Assembly (NCBI RefSeq): GCF_900157365.1
Contig: NZ_FUEZ01000003.1
Location: 744,001-808,000, forward strand
Source of the DNA: Mycobacterium numidiamassiliense
GTDB taxonomy: Bacteria; Actinomycetota; Actinomycetes; Mycobacteriales; Mycobacteriaceae
DNA: 64,000 nucleotides
Direction: 5' to 3'
Shown one piece after another: positions 36,953 through 44,987 of the stretch. The notes beneath the pieces were generated by a model that saw only the letters and a program-made list of their open reading frames with translations, did no database searches and was not told where the DNA came from. Position 1 is the first letter of the stretch; each line of letters opens with the position of its first letter. Both the position numbers and the translations under genes were made by a program.

Positions 36953-37945
36953 TTACTCCCCGTCAGTTCCCTTGCGGCGCTTGGCCGCCAGCGATGCTAA
37001 GCGTTGCAATACCGGCTGTGGCAGAATCCGCGCGACCAACACCATCGCCCGTTGGTTAAGTGTCAGCGGCCACGCCCCGTCGCGCATCGATCCCTGCTTG
37101 GGTATGCCCAAGATAATCCGGGACATGTGATGCATCCCGATGGCCGGAAGAATTCGGTTGGACACCAACAACATCGACGCATCCGGCCCCACACCTCGAC
37201 GCCGGAACGAGCCGGTGTCGTCCAGGGCCTTGAGCAATCCCCCGGTGAACCGTTCGGCTGGCCGAGCCAACTTCATCGCGGCCCGGCCGCGGCTGTTCAT
37301 GGTGTTGTGCAGCCGGGCGTACGGGCCGGCGAAATCGCGATCGTCGGTGGTACCGGCGTCGGTGATGATCTCGGTGTCGTACATGCCCGCGACCAACACG
37401 GTGACGCCGAGACCGAACGGCGCGATCTCGCACGCCATCGACTCGCCCCAGCGCTCCAACGCGCCTTTTGCCGCCGAGTACGGCGCGGTCGCCGGCTGAC
37501 CGCGCACCCCGGCGGCGCTGGACACCAGCACGATGCGCCCCTCGCCCGCGGCCCGCATCGCGGGCAGCAGCGCCTGGGTGAGTACGACCGGCCCCAACAC
37601 GCTGGTGGTGTACATGTTCTGCCACAGGGTCATGTCGGTCTCCTCCACCATGCCGGCGGCGGAGATTCCAGCGTTGTGCACCAGTGCGTAGGGCGCGCCC
37701 ACGGCGTCTTCAATTGCCTTGGCGGCGGCGGTGATTGACGCCGAGTCCAACAGGTCGAGTTGAACACCGACCAACCGGCCGTCGTCCTCAGCGGAGCCGG
37801 CCGCCGCACGCAGCAGCGGCATCGCCTTATCGGGAGTGCGCATGGCCGCGACCACCCGCCACCCCTCGCGGTAGAGCCGAACCGCCGAGGCGAAGCCGAG
37901 GCCGCGGGACGCGCCGGTGATGACAACGCTGCGGGGCTCACCCAT
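36953..37945 (-). CDS. Short-chain dehydrogenase/reductase
   Basis: Classical SDR of 330 residues. NAD(P) motif VVITGASRGLGFASAVRL (TGASRGLG at about 10-17), LVHNAGISAAG, active-site Ser in LVSSAAGVRG and YxxxK in APYSAAKGALERW. A C-terminal extension of about 90 residues (from MKLARPAERFTGGLL) is longer than in basic SDRs. Its start overlaps the AveC-like gene by 8 bp, so it is translated from the same message. Probably oxidises or reduces an intermediate of the P450 pathway; the substrate is not visible. Confidence 0.9.
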   Translation of the reverse strand: MGEPRSVVITGASRGLGFASAVRLYREGWRVVAAMRTPDKAMPLLRAAAGSAEDDGRLVGVQLDLLDSASITAAAKAIEDAVGAPYALVHNAGISAAGMVEETDMTLWQNMYTTSVLGPVVLTQALLPAMRAAGEGRIVLVSSAAGVRGQPATAPYSAAKGALERWGESMACEIAPFGLGVTVLVAGMYDTEIITDAGTTDDRDFAGPYARLHNTMNSRGRAAMKLARPAERFTGGLLKALDDTGSFRRRGVGPDASMLLVSNRILPAIGMHHMSRIILGIPKQGSMRDGAWPLTLNQRAMVLVARILPQPVLQRLASLAAKRRKGTDGE

Positions 37946-39080
37946 GCGGGCTCGGGGTTGCGCAGGCGCCTACACCCTCCGGAGGCGGCTCGACATGCGG
38001 CCGTCCGTTGGGTTCACCGCTCGCCCAGGTCGACCAGATGCCGACGGAATACGGCCCCTGGGCGCCCGCCTTCTCGTAAAACCCTTGCGGGTCATAGACT
38101 TTGGCCTCCGGATAGGGCCACGGGCAGGCAACGGAGGTCGCCGCGTGGCTCATTTTGATCGCCCAGAACCACGCGCCGTAGGCGAAGTACGACACGTTCA
38201 TGATGGCGAACATCACCAGGAAGGTGCCCAGCACCGGCCGCCTCGGGATGATCCTGGCTTTCGCTGTCAGCTTCTCCGCGACCGATTTACCGGTGTCGTC
38301 GCGATAGCAGAGTATCGCCGCCGGGATCATCACGAAGGTCACCGAGAGCGACTCCCAGATCAGCGGGAACTGAAAGGTGCTGCCGGTGAACACCGAACCC
38401 CACGGAATCACCTGCGAGTAGATGTACATGCCGGCGTGCACAAGCTGGATCTCCAGCCACGCGTCAAAGATAAACCCGATTACCAGCGTTAGCAGACCCA
38501 GGCTCCACAACGGGTGTCGCGAGACGAACGCCTGCGGCCCGCGCCTGGCCTGCAGCTTGCGCAGGATCGCGATCGCCGGGAAGTAAGGGCCGAAATAGAA
38601 AGTGACGTAGCCGAATACGACGAACGGCTCCACGGTTGGTGACAGCGACACCAGCGGCCACGACTCCGGCCAGTGGATGAGATCGGGGTTGTAGACGGCG
38701 AATGGGGACCAGTTCATGATCGGGTCCTGCCACACGATCAGGGTGGTGCACAGGAACATCAGCATCACCGGGCTGCCCGGATTGCGTCGCCAGCCCCGGA
38801 TGAACACCACCAGCAGCACCAGCAGCATGATGATGGTCGAGATGTGCAGGAACGTGATGTAGTCCAGCCCAAAGAGGAATTTCACCGGGCGCGGCCGGCC
38901 CTGGACATTGGGGTTGGCGACCCGCGGGTCGAGGGCGACACGGCAGTTCGCGATGAAGAAGACGGTGAAGGCCGCCAGGGCGGCCCCGGCGACCCAGCCG
39001 CCCCAGCCGCGCTTTGCGCTGCGCGGCGCGGATTCCGGAGTGCTGTCGTGGGTTACCGGTAGCGATTGGTCGGTACTCAT
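37938..39080 (-). CDS. AveC-like (spirocyclase AveC family) multi-pass membrane protein
   Basis: Integral membrane protein of 380 residues with about seven hydrophobic segments (for example GWVAGAALAAFTVFFIANC, TIIMLLVLLVVFIRGW, VEPFVVFGYVTFYFGPYF, LGTFLVMFAIMNVSYFAYG). Features such as QDPIMNWSPFAVYN and FDAWLEIQLVHAGMY recall the AveC family, named for the avermectin spiroketal-forming protein; the mycobacterial members have no proven function. ATG 39080 is used (MSTDQSLPV); the frame upstream overlaps the binding-protein gene. It starts 10 bp after the binding-protein stop. Assignment is by remembered family features. Confidence 0.65.
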   Translation of the reverse strand: MSTDQSLPVTHDSTPESAPRSAKRGWGGWVAGAALAAFTVFFIANCRVALDPRVANPNVQGRPRPVKFLFGLDYITFLHISTIIMLLVLLVVFIRGWRRNPGSPVMLMFLCTTLIVWQDPIMNWSPFAVYNPDLIHWPESWPLVSLSPTVEPFVVFGYVTFYFGPYFPAIAILRKLQARRGPQAFVSRHPLWSLGLLTLVIGFIFDAWLEIQLVHAGMYIYSQVIPWGSVFTGSTFQFPLIWESLSVTFVMIPAAILCYRDDTGKSVAEKLTAKARIIPRRPVLGTFLVMFAIMNVSYFAYGAWFWAIKMSHAATSVACPWPYPEAKVYDPQGFYEKAGAQGPYSVGIWSTWASGEPNGRPHVEPPPEGVGACATPSPHG

Positions 39081-39090
39081 GGTGTGTGCC

Positions 39091-40203
39091 TCACTCGCCG
39101 AATCGATCGACCAGGTGGGAGTTGATGCCGTCGGCATCCAGAGTTCGGGCCACCAAGTAACCCGCGCCCATCCACGCGCGGCGGGTCCATTTGCCGAAGG
39201 ACACCCGGGTACCGGGGGCGCCGGAAGCGGCGGGCAACATTTTGACCCGCTCCAGCGCCTCTTTGACGCCGCGCGGGCTAAGTGGATGGGAGTCGGTGAA
39301 TGCCCGCACAAGTGTGGCGGCGACGTCGCGGTTGACGACGGTCACGCAAAATTCGGGGCGACTGCCGTTGTACTTCTTCGCGTAGGTGTCGAGGAAGTCC
39401 TGCCCGATCTGATTCGCTTCGTCGTACTGGTCGACACCGGTCCAGCCCATGAACGCGTTCCACATGATGGGGTTAACCCATGCGTTCTGCCATGCGGTGG
39501 TGGTGAAGCGGGGCGGGTCCCAGCCGAGGGACTGGAGCGCCGGGTTGATGAAGACGATGCCGAATCCGAATCCCAGGTGGACAATCGCCTCGGCCTTTGC
39601 CTCGTGCAGCGTATGCACTGCAGCGTTGATGTCCTGAGCCGTCTGGGCGATGGCAACTTCCGCCACGATCCGAATGTTCTTGCGCCGACAGGCACTTCGC
39701 AGGTTCTTCAGGTAGCTCTCACCGATGAGGCTCTGTTCGACCAGCACACCGATCTCGGCGAGTTCTCGTTTGGCGATCAGATCGGCCAGGAAGATCGGCT
39801 CATCGGTCATGGATCCCTGGGGGAATGCGAAGGTCCACTCCCCCAACCAGTCGTCGGTCCCGGTCACGCTGATCGCCGGAACCTTGAAACGCTCCTCGAT
39901 CGCTTCACGCAACGGAACGCAGTTATCGGTGATGTTCGGACCGAACACCACGAGGCAGCCCTCGTCGACCAGTTCTGCGTACGCGTCGATCACCGCCTTG
40001 ACCGAACCCTTGGGCAGACCCTCCACTTCGCGATAGACCATCTGCACGGGACGGTCCATTAGGCCCTGCGCGACCGCCTCTTCGAAAATGAGGTCGAAAG
40101 TCTGGGTGAAAGAGGCGAACAGATCTTCGGGAAAGCCGGGCGGCAACCTGAAGTCCATCAGGTAGCCGACCTTGATCGGCTCGGCGGTGCTTTCGTAGGA
40201 CAT
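39091..40203 (-). CDS. Type I periplasmic-binding-fold protein without signal peptide (branched-chain amino acid/AmiC-like)
   Basis: Leu/Ile/Val-binding-protein fold of 370 residues: IKVGYLMDFRLPPGFPEDLF, VVFGPNITDNCVPLREAI, TFAFPQGSMTDEPIFLADLI, and AQTAQDINAAVHTLHEAKAE are typical of the ABC-type substrate-binding group. No signal peptide, lipobox or membrane segment is present, and no permease or ATPase genes are near, so it is probably a cytoplasmic ligand sensor, as AmiC is in the amidase system. ATG 40203 follows GGAGG. First gene of the SBP/AveC/SDR/P450 run; motif copy C lies 47 bp upstream. Confidence 0.82.
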   Translation of the reverse strand: MSYESTAEPIKVGYLMDFRLPPGFPEDLFASFTQTFDLIFEEAVAQGLMDRPVQMVYREVEGLPKGSVKAVIDAYAELVDEGCLVVFGPNITDNCVPLREAIEERFKVPAISVTGTDDWLGEWTFAFPQGSMTDEPIFLADLIAKRELAEIGVLVEQSLIGESYLKNLRSACRRKNIRIVAEVAIAQTAQDINAAVHTLHEAKAEAIVHLGFGFGIVFINPALQSLGWDPPRFTTTAWQNAWVNPIMWNAFMGWTGVDQYDEANQIGQDFLDTYAKKYNGSRPEFCVTVVNRDVAATLVRAFTDSHPLSPRGVKEALERVKMLPAASGAPGTRVSFGKWTRRAWMGAGYLVARTLDADGINSHLVDRFGE

Positions 40204-40250
40204 CTGACCTCCAAGGGAAACGCGAGTTAGCCGCAGTGGCCCGCCGGTCG

Positions 40251-40266
40251 ACCTAATATTTGTTCA
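40251..40266 (-). promoter_or_regulatory. 16-bp cluster motif, copy C
   Basis: On the minus strand TGAACAAATATTAGGT, ending 47 bp before the binding-protein start at 40203, in the 94-bp gap after the MoxR-type gene. Suggests a separate promoter for the SBP/AveC/SDR/P450 run under the same regulator as its neighbours. Confidence 0.6.
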
Positions 40267-40297
40267 GACCCTAGCTCGGGGTGCTTTGCGGCGTCAA

Positions 40298-41146
40298 TCA
40301 TCGGGCCCCGTCCAGCTCGGGCAGGTAGACGTCGATCATCTCGTTGAGGCTGCGCCCCACCGCGCCGTCGTCGGTGAGGGGTCCGGTGATCGCGGCCCTG
40401 GCCGCCTCGCGCATGCTCAGGCCCTCGACGATGAGCCTGCCCGCGGCGATCAGCACGCGGGTGGAGGCGACCTCACGCAGCCCGCCGGTTTCCAGGCGAC
40501 GGATCGCGTGGGCGAGCCGGACCAGTTCGGCCGCCGTGGCCGGATTCACGCCGGCTTCGTAGACGACGATCTTCTCTTCGACTTCGGTTGCCGGAAAGCC
40601 GAATTCGATGGCGACCATGCGCTGGCGCGTCGAGTCCTTGAGGTCCTTCAGCACGCTTTGGTAGCCGGGGTTGTACGACACCACTAGGCCGAATCCCGGG
40701 GCCGCGTCCAGCGTCACTCCGAGCCGTTCGATCGGCAGCTGCCGCCGATGGTCTGCCAGAGGATGCAGCACCACCGTCGTGTCCTGGCGCGCCTCCACCA
40801 CCTCGTCGAGATAGCAGATCGCGCCCTCCCGGACCGCCCGGGTGAGCGGGCCGTCGACCCACACCGTCTCGCTGCCGCGCAGCAGATACCGGCCGACCAG
40901 GTCCGCGGTGGTGAGGTCGTCGTGGCAGGCGACGGTGATCAGCGGTCGGCCCAGATCGTGGGCCATCGCCTCGACGAAGCGCGTCTTGCCGCAGCCGGTC
41001 GGTCCCTTGAGCAGCAGGGAAAGGCCCTGCCGATGGGCCGCCTTGAAGACGGCCTCCTCGTTACCCACTGCTTGGTAGAAGGGACGGGCTGTTTCCGCTA
41101 CCGGGATCGCGCCGTTCTGCTCAGCGAGCATGGGCTCGTCGGCCAT
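40298..41146 (-). CDS. MoxR/CbbQ/NorQ-type AAA+ ATPase
   Basis: AAA+ chaperone-like ATPase of 282 residues. Walker A GPTGCGKT at 48-55, Walker B ICYLDEV at 110-116, sensor 1 VVSYNPGYQ, and the C-terminal CbbQ/NirQ region GLREVASTRVLIAAGRLI. Such ATPases work with a VWA protein to insert cofactors or activate oxygenases and reductases (NorQ/NorD, CbbQ/CbbO). The VWA partner is the next gene upstream. ATG 41146 follows AGAAGGG; a GTG at 41173 is less likely. Its own motif copy A at 41195-41210 indicates an internal promoter. Confidence 0.92.
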   Translation of the reverse strand: MADEPMLAEQNGAIPVAETARPFYQAVGNEEAVFKAAHRQGLSLLLKGPTGCGKTRFVEAMAHDLGRPLITVACHDDLTTADLVGRYLLRGSETVWVDGPLTRAVREGAICYLDEVVEARQDTTVVLHPLADHRRQLPIERLGVTLDAAPGFGLVVSYNPGYQSVLKDLKDSTRQRMVAIEFGFPATEVEEKIVVYEAGVNPATAAELVRLAHAIRRLETGGLREVASTRVLIAAGRLIVEGLSMREAARAAITGPLTDDGAVGRSLNEMIDVYLPELDGAR

Positions 41147-41194
41147 CGCTACCCTTCTCTTCCCCCGCGGCACTGCGGTCAGTGGAGCCTAACC

Positions 41195-41210
41195 GGAACA
41201 GATATTTGTT
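41195..41210 (-). promoter_or_regulatory. 16-bp cluster motif, copy A
   Basis: GGAACAGATATTTGTT (as written on the plus strand), nearly symmetric: AACAGATATTTGTT pairs with its complement except one G/T position. It ends 48 bp before the MoxR-type start and lies downstream of the VWA stop. Confidence 0.65.
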
Positions 41211-41239
41211 TCAAGCGTCCGGCGAGGTCCGCGGCGGCG

Positions 41240-42916
41240 TCAGGACACCCGTCTTCGCACCTCAGCCGAGCGGAGCGCGGAACGGAACAACGGCCCGATC
41301 ACGCCAGCGAGTTGGTCCGGGTGTGCCACGGTCGCGTGTGCTGTGCTGCCGAAAACTCGGCGCAGCGACTCCAAGTCGGTGCCCGCGCCGACGGTCAGGC
41401 ACACACATCCCGTCCCCCGGCGCCGGGCCTCGGTCAACGCGCGGCGGGCATCGGCGGCGCCGTAGGCGCGCTCGTAGCCGTGGTCGTAGGCCAGCCCGTC
41501 GGACAGCACCACCATCAACCGTCGTGAGGTACCGCCATGTGTCTCCAATACCGCCGAGCCATGGCGGATCGCCGCACCCAGCCGCGAGTAGGCGCCGGGC
41601 TCCAAGCTGTTGAGCCGCCGGATGAAGCGGGCGTTCACGTGGTCGTCGAACCGCTTGATCGGCAACATGTTCACCGCGGCGCGGCCCTGCGAGTAATACG
41701 CGTAGAGCGCCACCCGGTCCCCCAAATCGTGCAGGGCAACCGTCAGGTCGGCGACCACCGCACGCTGTTGCTCGTGGACGGTGCGCCCCAGGGTGCCGGG
41801 CTCCGCCGCCGAACCCGAGACGTCCAACAACAGCAGCACCGACAGATCGCGCCTGCGCCGGAGGCTGTCGATGTACACCGCCTCGTCCGGTACGGACCCG
41901 GCCAGCCTCTCGACGTGGGCTTCCACGGCGGCGTCGATATCGATGTCGTCGCCCTGGGACTGGCGGTGGCGACGATGCAGCGCCATCCCGAGCCGCGCCA
42001 GCGGCCGCCGCAGGCCGATGGCATCGTCGATCCCCTGGGTGGCTGTTTGCTTGATCGTCGGCTCGACCTCACGCACGGTGCACCAATGCGGCCGATAGGC
42101 CCTGCGGCGGACGTCCCATTCCGGATAGACAAAGCCGTCGACTGCCGGGGCGTCGACCTCCTCGCTGGATGCGGAGGCCAGCGATCGCACGGCCCCCGCG
42201 CCGCGACGCGACGAATTGGTTCGGTGTGTTGGGCTGTCGGCGCCGGGCGGCCCGCCTCCACTACCGGTCTTGCGGGCCGACGACAGCATCTTCTTCAGCC
42301 ATTTGCCGATGAAACCGCCACCACCGACGGGGCTGGTGAACAGGTCGGGGTCGTCGCTGTCGTCAACCTCGCCGTCGTCCAGTTCTTCCAATTCCCGTGC
42401 ACGTCGACTGCGGGGAATGTGGGCGGACTGCTCCTGGTCTGCGTGTCGAGCGGCCTGGGCAATTGCGGCCAGGATCTTGCCGGCACGGATGACGCCGAAT
42501 TCGGGCGGCGGCTCGTCGATCGCCGAGGGTCCGGAGGCCAGGCGCAACGACGCGGCGGGCGAGTCAGTGCGGGCGGCGATGTCGGGATCGGCCACCGTGG
42601 CCAGGACGCTCGGCAGCACATCGGCGTTGCTGACCAGTGCGCGATGCCCCTCGACGGCCAGATAACGCCGCGCCACCCGGGGATGACGGCCGAGGCGACG
42701 CACGATGTCGGGGTCCAGGCTGCCCGCCGCGACCAAAGATGCTTGCACGGCAACGGCTTTCAGGCTGATGCGCGCCGGATCGACGAATATCGTCTGACCA
42801 TCGGTCCACACCGGCGCATCCGGTTGCTGCGCGGCGACGGCCGTGGGGCGTCCGGCGAGCGCGGACGCCAGCATGCCAAGGGCCGCTAGCCGATCAGCCG
42901 GTGCGCCGTTCGCCAC
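41240..42916 (-). CDS. VWA-domain protein, NorD/CbbO-like partner of the MoxR-type ATPase
   Basis: 558 residues. The C-terminal third is a von Willebrand A domain with the MIDAS motif DVSGS (in LSVLLLLDVSGSAAEPG) and SDGLAYDHGYERAYG; the N-terminal part is helical with an acidic segment ELEELDDGEVDDSDDPDLF and a Ser/Gly-rich linker. The arrangement VWA then MoxR-type ATPase is that of norD/norQ. GTG 42916 is chosen because GGAGG (42923-42927, complement) lies 6 nt upstream; the TTG at 42946 would overlap motif copy B. The client protein may be the P450 or an enzyme elsewhere. Confidence 0.87.
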   Translation of the reverse strand: MANGAPADRLAALGMLASALAGRPTAVAAQQPDAPVWTDGQTIFVDPARISLKAVAVQASLVAAGSLDPDIVRRLGRHPRVARRYLAVEGHRALVSNADVLPSVLATVADPDIAARTDSPAASLRLASGPSAIDEPPPEFGVIRAGKILAAIAQAARHADQEQSAHIPRSRRARELEELDDGEVDDSDDPDLFTSPVGGGGFIGKWLKKMLSSARKTGSGGGPPGADSPTHRTNSSRRGAGAVRSLASASSEEVDAPAVDGFVYPEWDVRRRAYRPHWCTVREVEPTIKQTATQGIDDAIGLRRPLARLGMALHRRHRQSQGDDIDIDAAVEAHVERLAGSVPDEAVYIDSLRRRRDLSVLLLLDVSGSAAEPGTLGRTVHEQQRAVVADLTVALHDLGDRVALYAYYSQGRAAVNMLPIKRFDDHVNARFIRRLNSLEPGAYSRLGAAIRHGSAVLETHGGTSRRLMVVLSDGLAYDHGYERAYGAADARRALTEARRRGTGCVCLTVGAGTDLESLRRVFGSTAHATVAHPDQLAGVIGPLFRSALRSAEVRRRVS

Positions 42917-42941
42917 GCGCGACCTCCGGGAACCATGGTTG

Positions 42942-42957
42942 ACCAAATATCTGTTCC
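42942..42957. promoter_or_regulatory. 16-bp cluster motif, copy B (divergent promoter)
   Basis: On the minus strand GGAACAGATATTTGGT; 15 of 16 bases match copy A. It lies between the divergent VWA (start 42916) and SnoaL-like (start 43000) genes and could control both. Confidence 0.65.
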
Positions 42958-42999
42958 ATCGTAGAGTCCAGGTTCGATCGCCGTCAACGAGATGAGAAC

Positions 43000-43530
43000 G
43001 TGGACACCGAATTACGCGAGCAGATCCAGCGGCTCACCGACCGGGCTGAGATCTATGACTGCATGCAGCGATACGCGCGCGGCATAGATCGCGCCGACCG
43101 CGTGCTGCTGCGGTCGGCCTATCACGACGGCGCCGTCGACGATCACGTCGGATTCGTCGGTGTGGTCGACGATTTCATCGACTGGGCACTCGCCTACCAC
43201 AGCACCCAGACCCGTCATCAGCATTACCTGCTCAACCACAGCGTGGACATCGACGGCGACGTGGCCCACGCCGAGACCTACTACTTGTTTGTCGGAACCG
43301 ATCGCGAACCGGCCAACCACATGACGATTTCGGGTGGCCGCTACGTGGACCGCCTCGAGCGGCGTGACGGCCGCTGGGCAATCGCCGATCGCGTATGCGT
43401 CGTGGAATTCATCACCGAGGCCGACTCACAGCTCACCGAGGAGATCATCGCGATGCAGGCCGGGATGCGGACCACCCAGCGCGACGCGACGGACCCGTCC
43501 TACGACCGACCGTTGATCGCGAAGCGCTAG
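43000..43530 (+). CDS. SnoaL-like / NTF2-fold protein
   Basis: Cystatin/NTF2-like protein of 176 residues, in the SnoaL_4 group of dehydratase/isomerase-like proteins. Typical features are the N-terminal ALTDRAEIYDC-type helix (RLTDRAEIYDCMQRYARGID), HQHYLLNHSVDIDGDVAHAE and SGGRYVDRLERRDGRWAIAD. Enzymes of this group include steroid isomerase-like and dehydratase proteins in steroid and aromatic catabolism, so a catabolic step is likely but not proved. GTG 43000; shares motif B with the VWA gene. Overlaps the esterase 3' end by 4 bp. Confidence 0.88.
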   Translation: MDTELREQIQRLTDRAEIYDCMQRYARGIDRADRVLLRSAYHDGAVDDHVGFVGVVDDFIDWALAYHSTQTRHQHYLLNHSVDIDGDVAHAETYYLFVGTDREPANHMTISGGRYVDRLERRDGRWAIADRVCVVEFITEADSQLTEEIIAMQAGMRTTQRDATDPSYDRPLIAKR

Positions 43531-44513
43531 ATATACGTGCGCAAATGGGCCTGCGCGCTCGGGTGAAAGTCCTTCAGCAACAATGATTTCTCCCCGGATA
43601 CGTCCCCCCCGTGATACATCCCGGGAACGGTGACGAGCGTGCACGGCACCCCGCTCGCCTTCAGCCTCTCGGCGTAGTCGACATCCTCGTCGTAGAACAA
43701 GTCCAGCTCGCCGACCCCGATCCACGCCGGGGGCAGGCCGGTCAGATCGTCCCGGCGAGCCGGTGCCGAGTACTGCGGCGCATCCGATCTCCGGGGCGCG
43801 TGGCCCAGGTAAGACGTCCAGCCGAACCGGTTGGATGAGGGCGTCCACATGAACCGGCCGCGTCCGGCGTGGTCCTCACGCAGCACCGTCCGGTCATCGA
43901 GCATCGGATAGACGAGGACCTGCGCCCGCAACGGAATTCCCTCATCGTGGCTGCGCTGGGCGACGGCAGCGGACAGGCCACCGCCGGCACTGGCCCCCAT
44001 GACCGCAATGCGATCCGGGTCGATGCCCAACTCGTCGGCGTTGGCGCGCATCCACCGCAGGGTGGCCATGCAGTCGTCGAGCGCGGCCGGGAACGGATAT
44101 TCGGGCGCCAACCGGTAATCCGGTGAGACGGTGACGACGCCGAGATCCCTTGCTAGTCGGGCTGTTCCGGACTGCTCCATTTGCGGTGTACCAATGATAA
44201 AGCCCCCGCCGTGAATCCACAGCACACCGGCTCGCGGCCCCTGGCCCTCGGTCGGCGTGGTGATGAGCACCCGAACGACGGGCTCCCCGACGCGGCGCTC
44301 GGTCACCGTGACGCCGCGTCCTGCCGGCGTGCGAACCCGCCCGGCCAGGCGGAAGAGCGGAAGTTGCCAAGCGCGCCACGTAGTGGGGAAGAACGGCATC
44401 AGCGGACTGCGAAGATCGGGCGCCACGGCAGCCATGGCATCCCGTGCGGCCGCATAACGTCGCACGCCCGCCACGGCCACTCCCAGAGCGGCAACCGCCG
44501 CGACTCGCTTCAC
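43527..44513 (-). CDS. Alpha/beta hydrolase, hormone-sensitive-lipase (Lip) family esterase
   Basis: Carboxylesterase of 328 residues. Oxyanion-hole HGGGFIIGTP, nucleophile GASAGGGL (Ser of GxSxG), acidic residue in DLFYDEDVDYAERL and catalytic His in GMYHGGD. The N-terminal about 20 residues are hydrophobic (VAAVAALGVAVAGV), a possible anchor. Similar to the mycobacterial LipH/LipW group. GTG 44513 lies 6 nt after TAAGCT, a leaderless arrangement. It is divergent from the SDR/regulator pair across a 474-bp gap. Confidence 0.9.
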   Translation of the reverse strand: MKRVAAVAALGVAVAGVRRYAAARDAMAAVAPDLRSPLMPFFPTTWRAWQLPLFRLAGRVRTPAGRGVTVTERRVGEPVVRVLITTPTEGQGPRAGVLWIHGGGFIIGTPQMEQSGTARLARDLGVVTVSPDYRLAPEYPFPAALDDCMATLRWMRANADELGIDPDRIAVMGASAGGGLSAAVAQRSHDEGIPLRAQVLVYPMLDDRTVLREDHAGRGRFMWTPSSNRFGWTSYLGHAPRRSDAPQYSAPARRDDLTGLPPAWIGVGELDLFYDEDVDYAERLKASGVPCTLVTVPGMYHGGDVSGEKSLLLKDFHPSAQAHLRTYI

Positions 44514-44987
44514 GCGGGCAGCTTAACCCTGGAATCAGGCAGCAGACGGAGCCAACCCACCCGCGGCGGCTCTTATGGTCAACTTTGCAGACCATCCGCC
44601 TGCTGGACTTCCGCGGGCAGAAATCTCCACATCACAAGGGAACTCAAGCGATCAGTCTCACCGCCCTGCCCGGAGCAGGGATTCGAGACGCGCGGTGCGA
44701 GACAAGATACGAGACAGTTCCAGCTGCGCGAACAGTGCCAGGGAGCGGGCAGATTCGGCATGTCTCGCTTTCTAGGAATGAGACGAAGGTTCGATTCGGG
44801 GGTCATCCGTTGACTGCGTTGCGTCCGCGAAAGTGGACGCGGCGACTAGAGGAAGTCGCGGCCGCTTGGGGCGTTCCCTTCGCCCGCCTCGGCTGGGATT
44901 CGGCCGTGTGGATTCAAGGGTGGCTCTCGCAGTACCTGTATCGCCAGGGTCTCCCGGGGGTCCAACGCGCCTGCCAATCTGGTTAAG
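44514..44987. other. 474-bp intergenic region with a GAGAC-element cluster
   Basis: No convincing gene; open frames here lack homology I recognise and codon bias. Between 44655 and 44784 the pentamer GAGAC or its complement occurs six times (44655c, 44685, 44699, 44711, 44762c, 44780), three of them as direct CGAGAC repeats 14 and 12 bp apart and the last two as an inverted pair GTCTC-N13-GAGAC. The region serves as promoter for the divergent esterase and SDR genes. Confidence 0.5.

Noticed and set aside
40251..42957. Reading the 16-bp motif as a SigE/SigH promoter (GGAAC then GTT)
   Set aside because: The spacing between GGAAC and GTT is only a few bases instead of 16-19, so it cannot be a -35/-10 pair.
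44444..44986. Plus-strand frame of 180 codons ending at the SDR start
   Set aside because: Begins inside the esterase gene, crosses the GAGAC array and has no family features.
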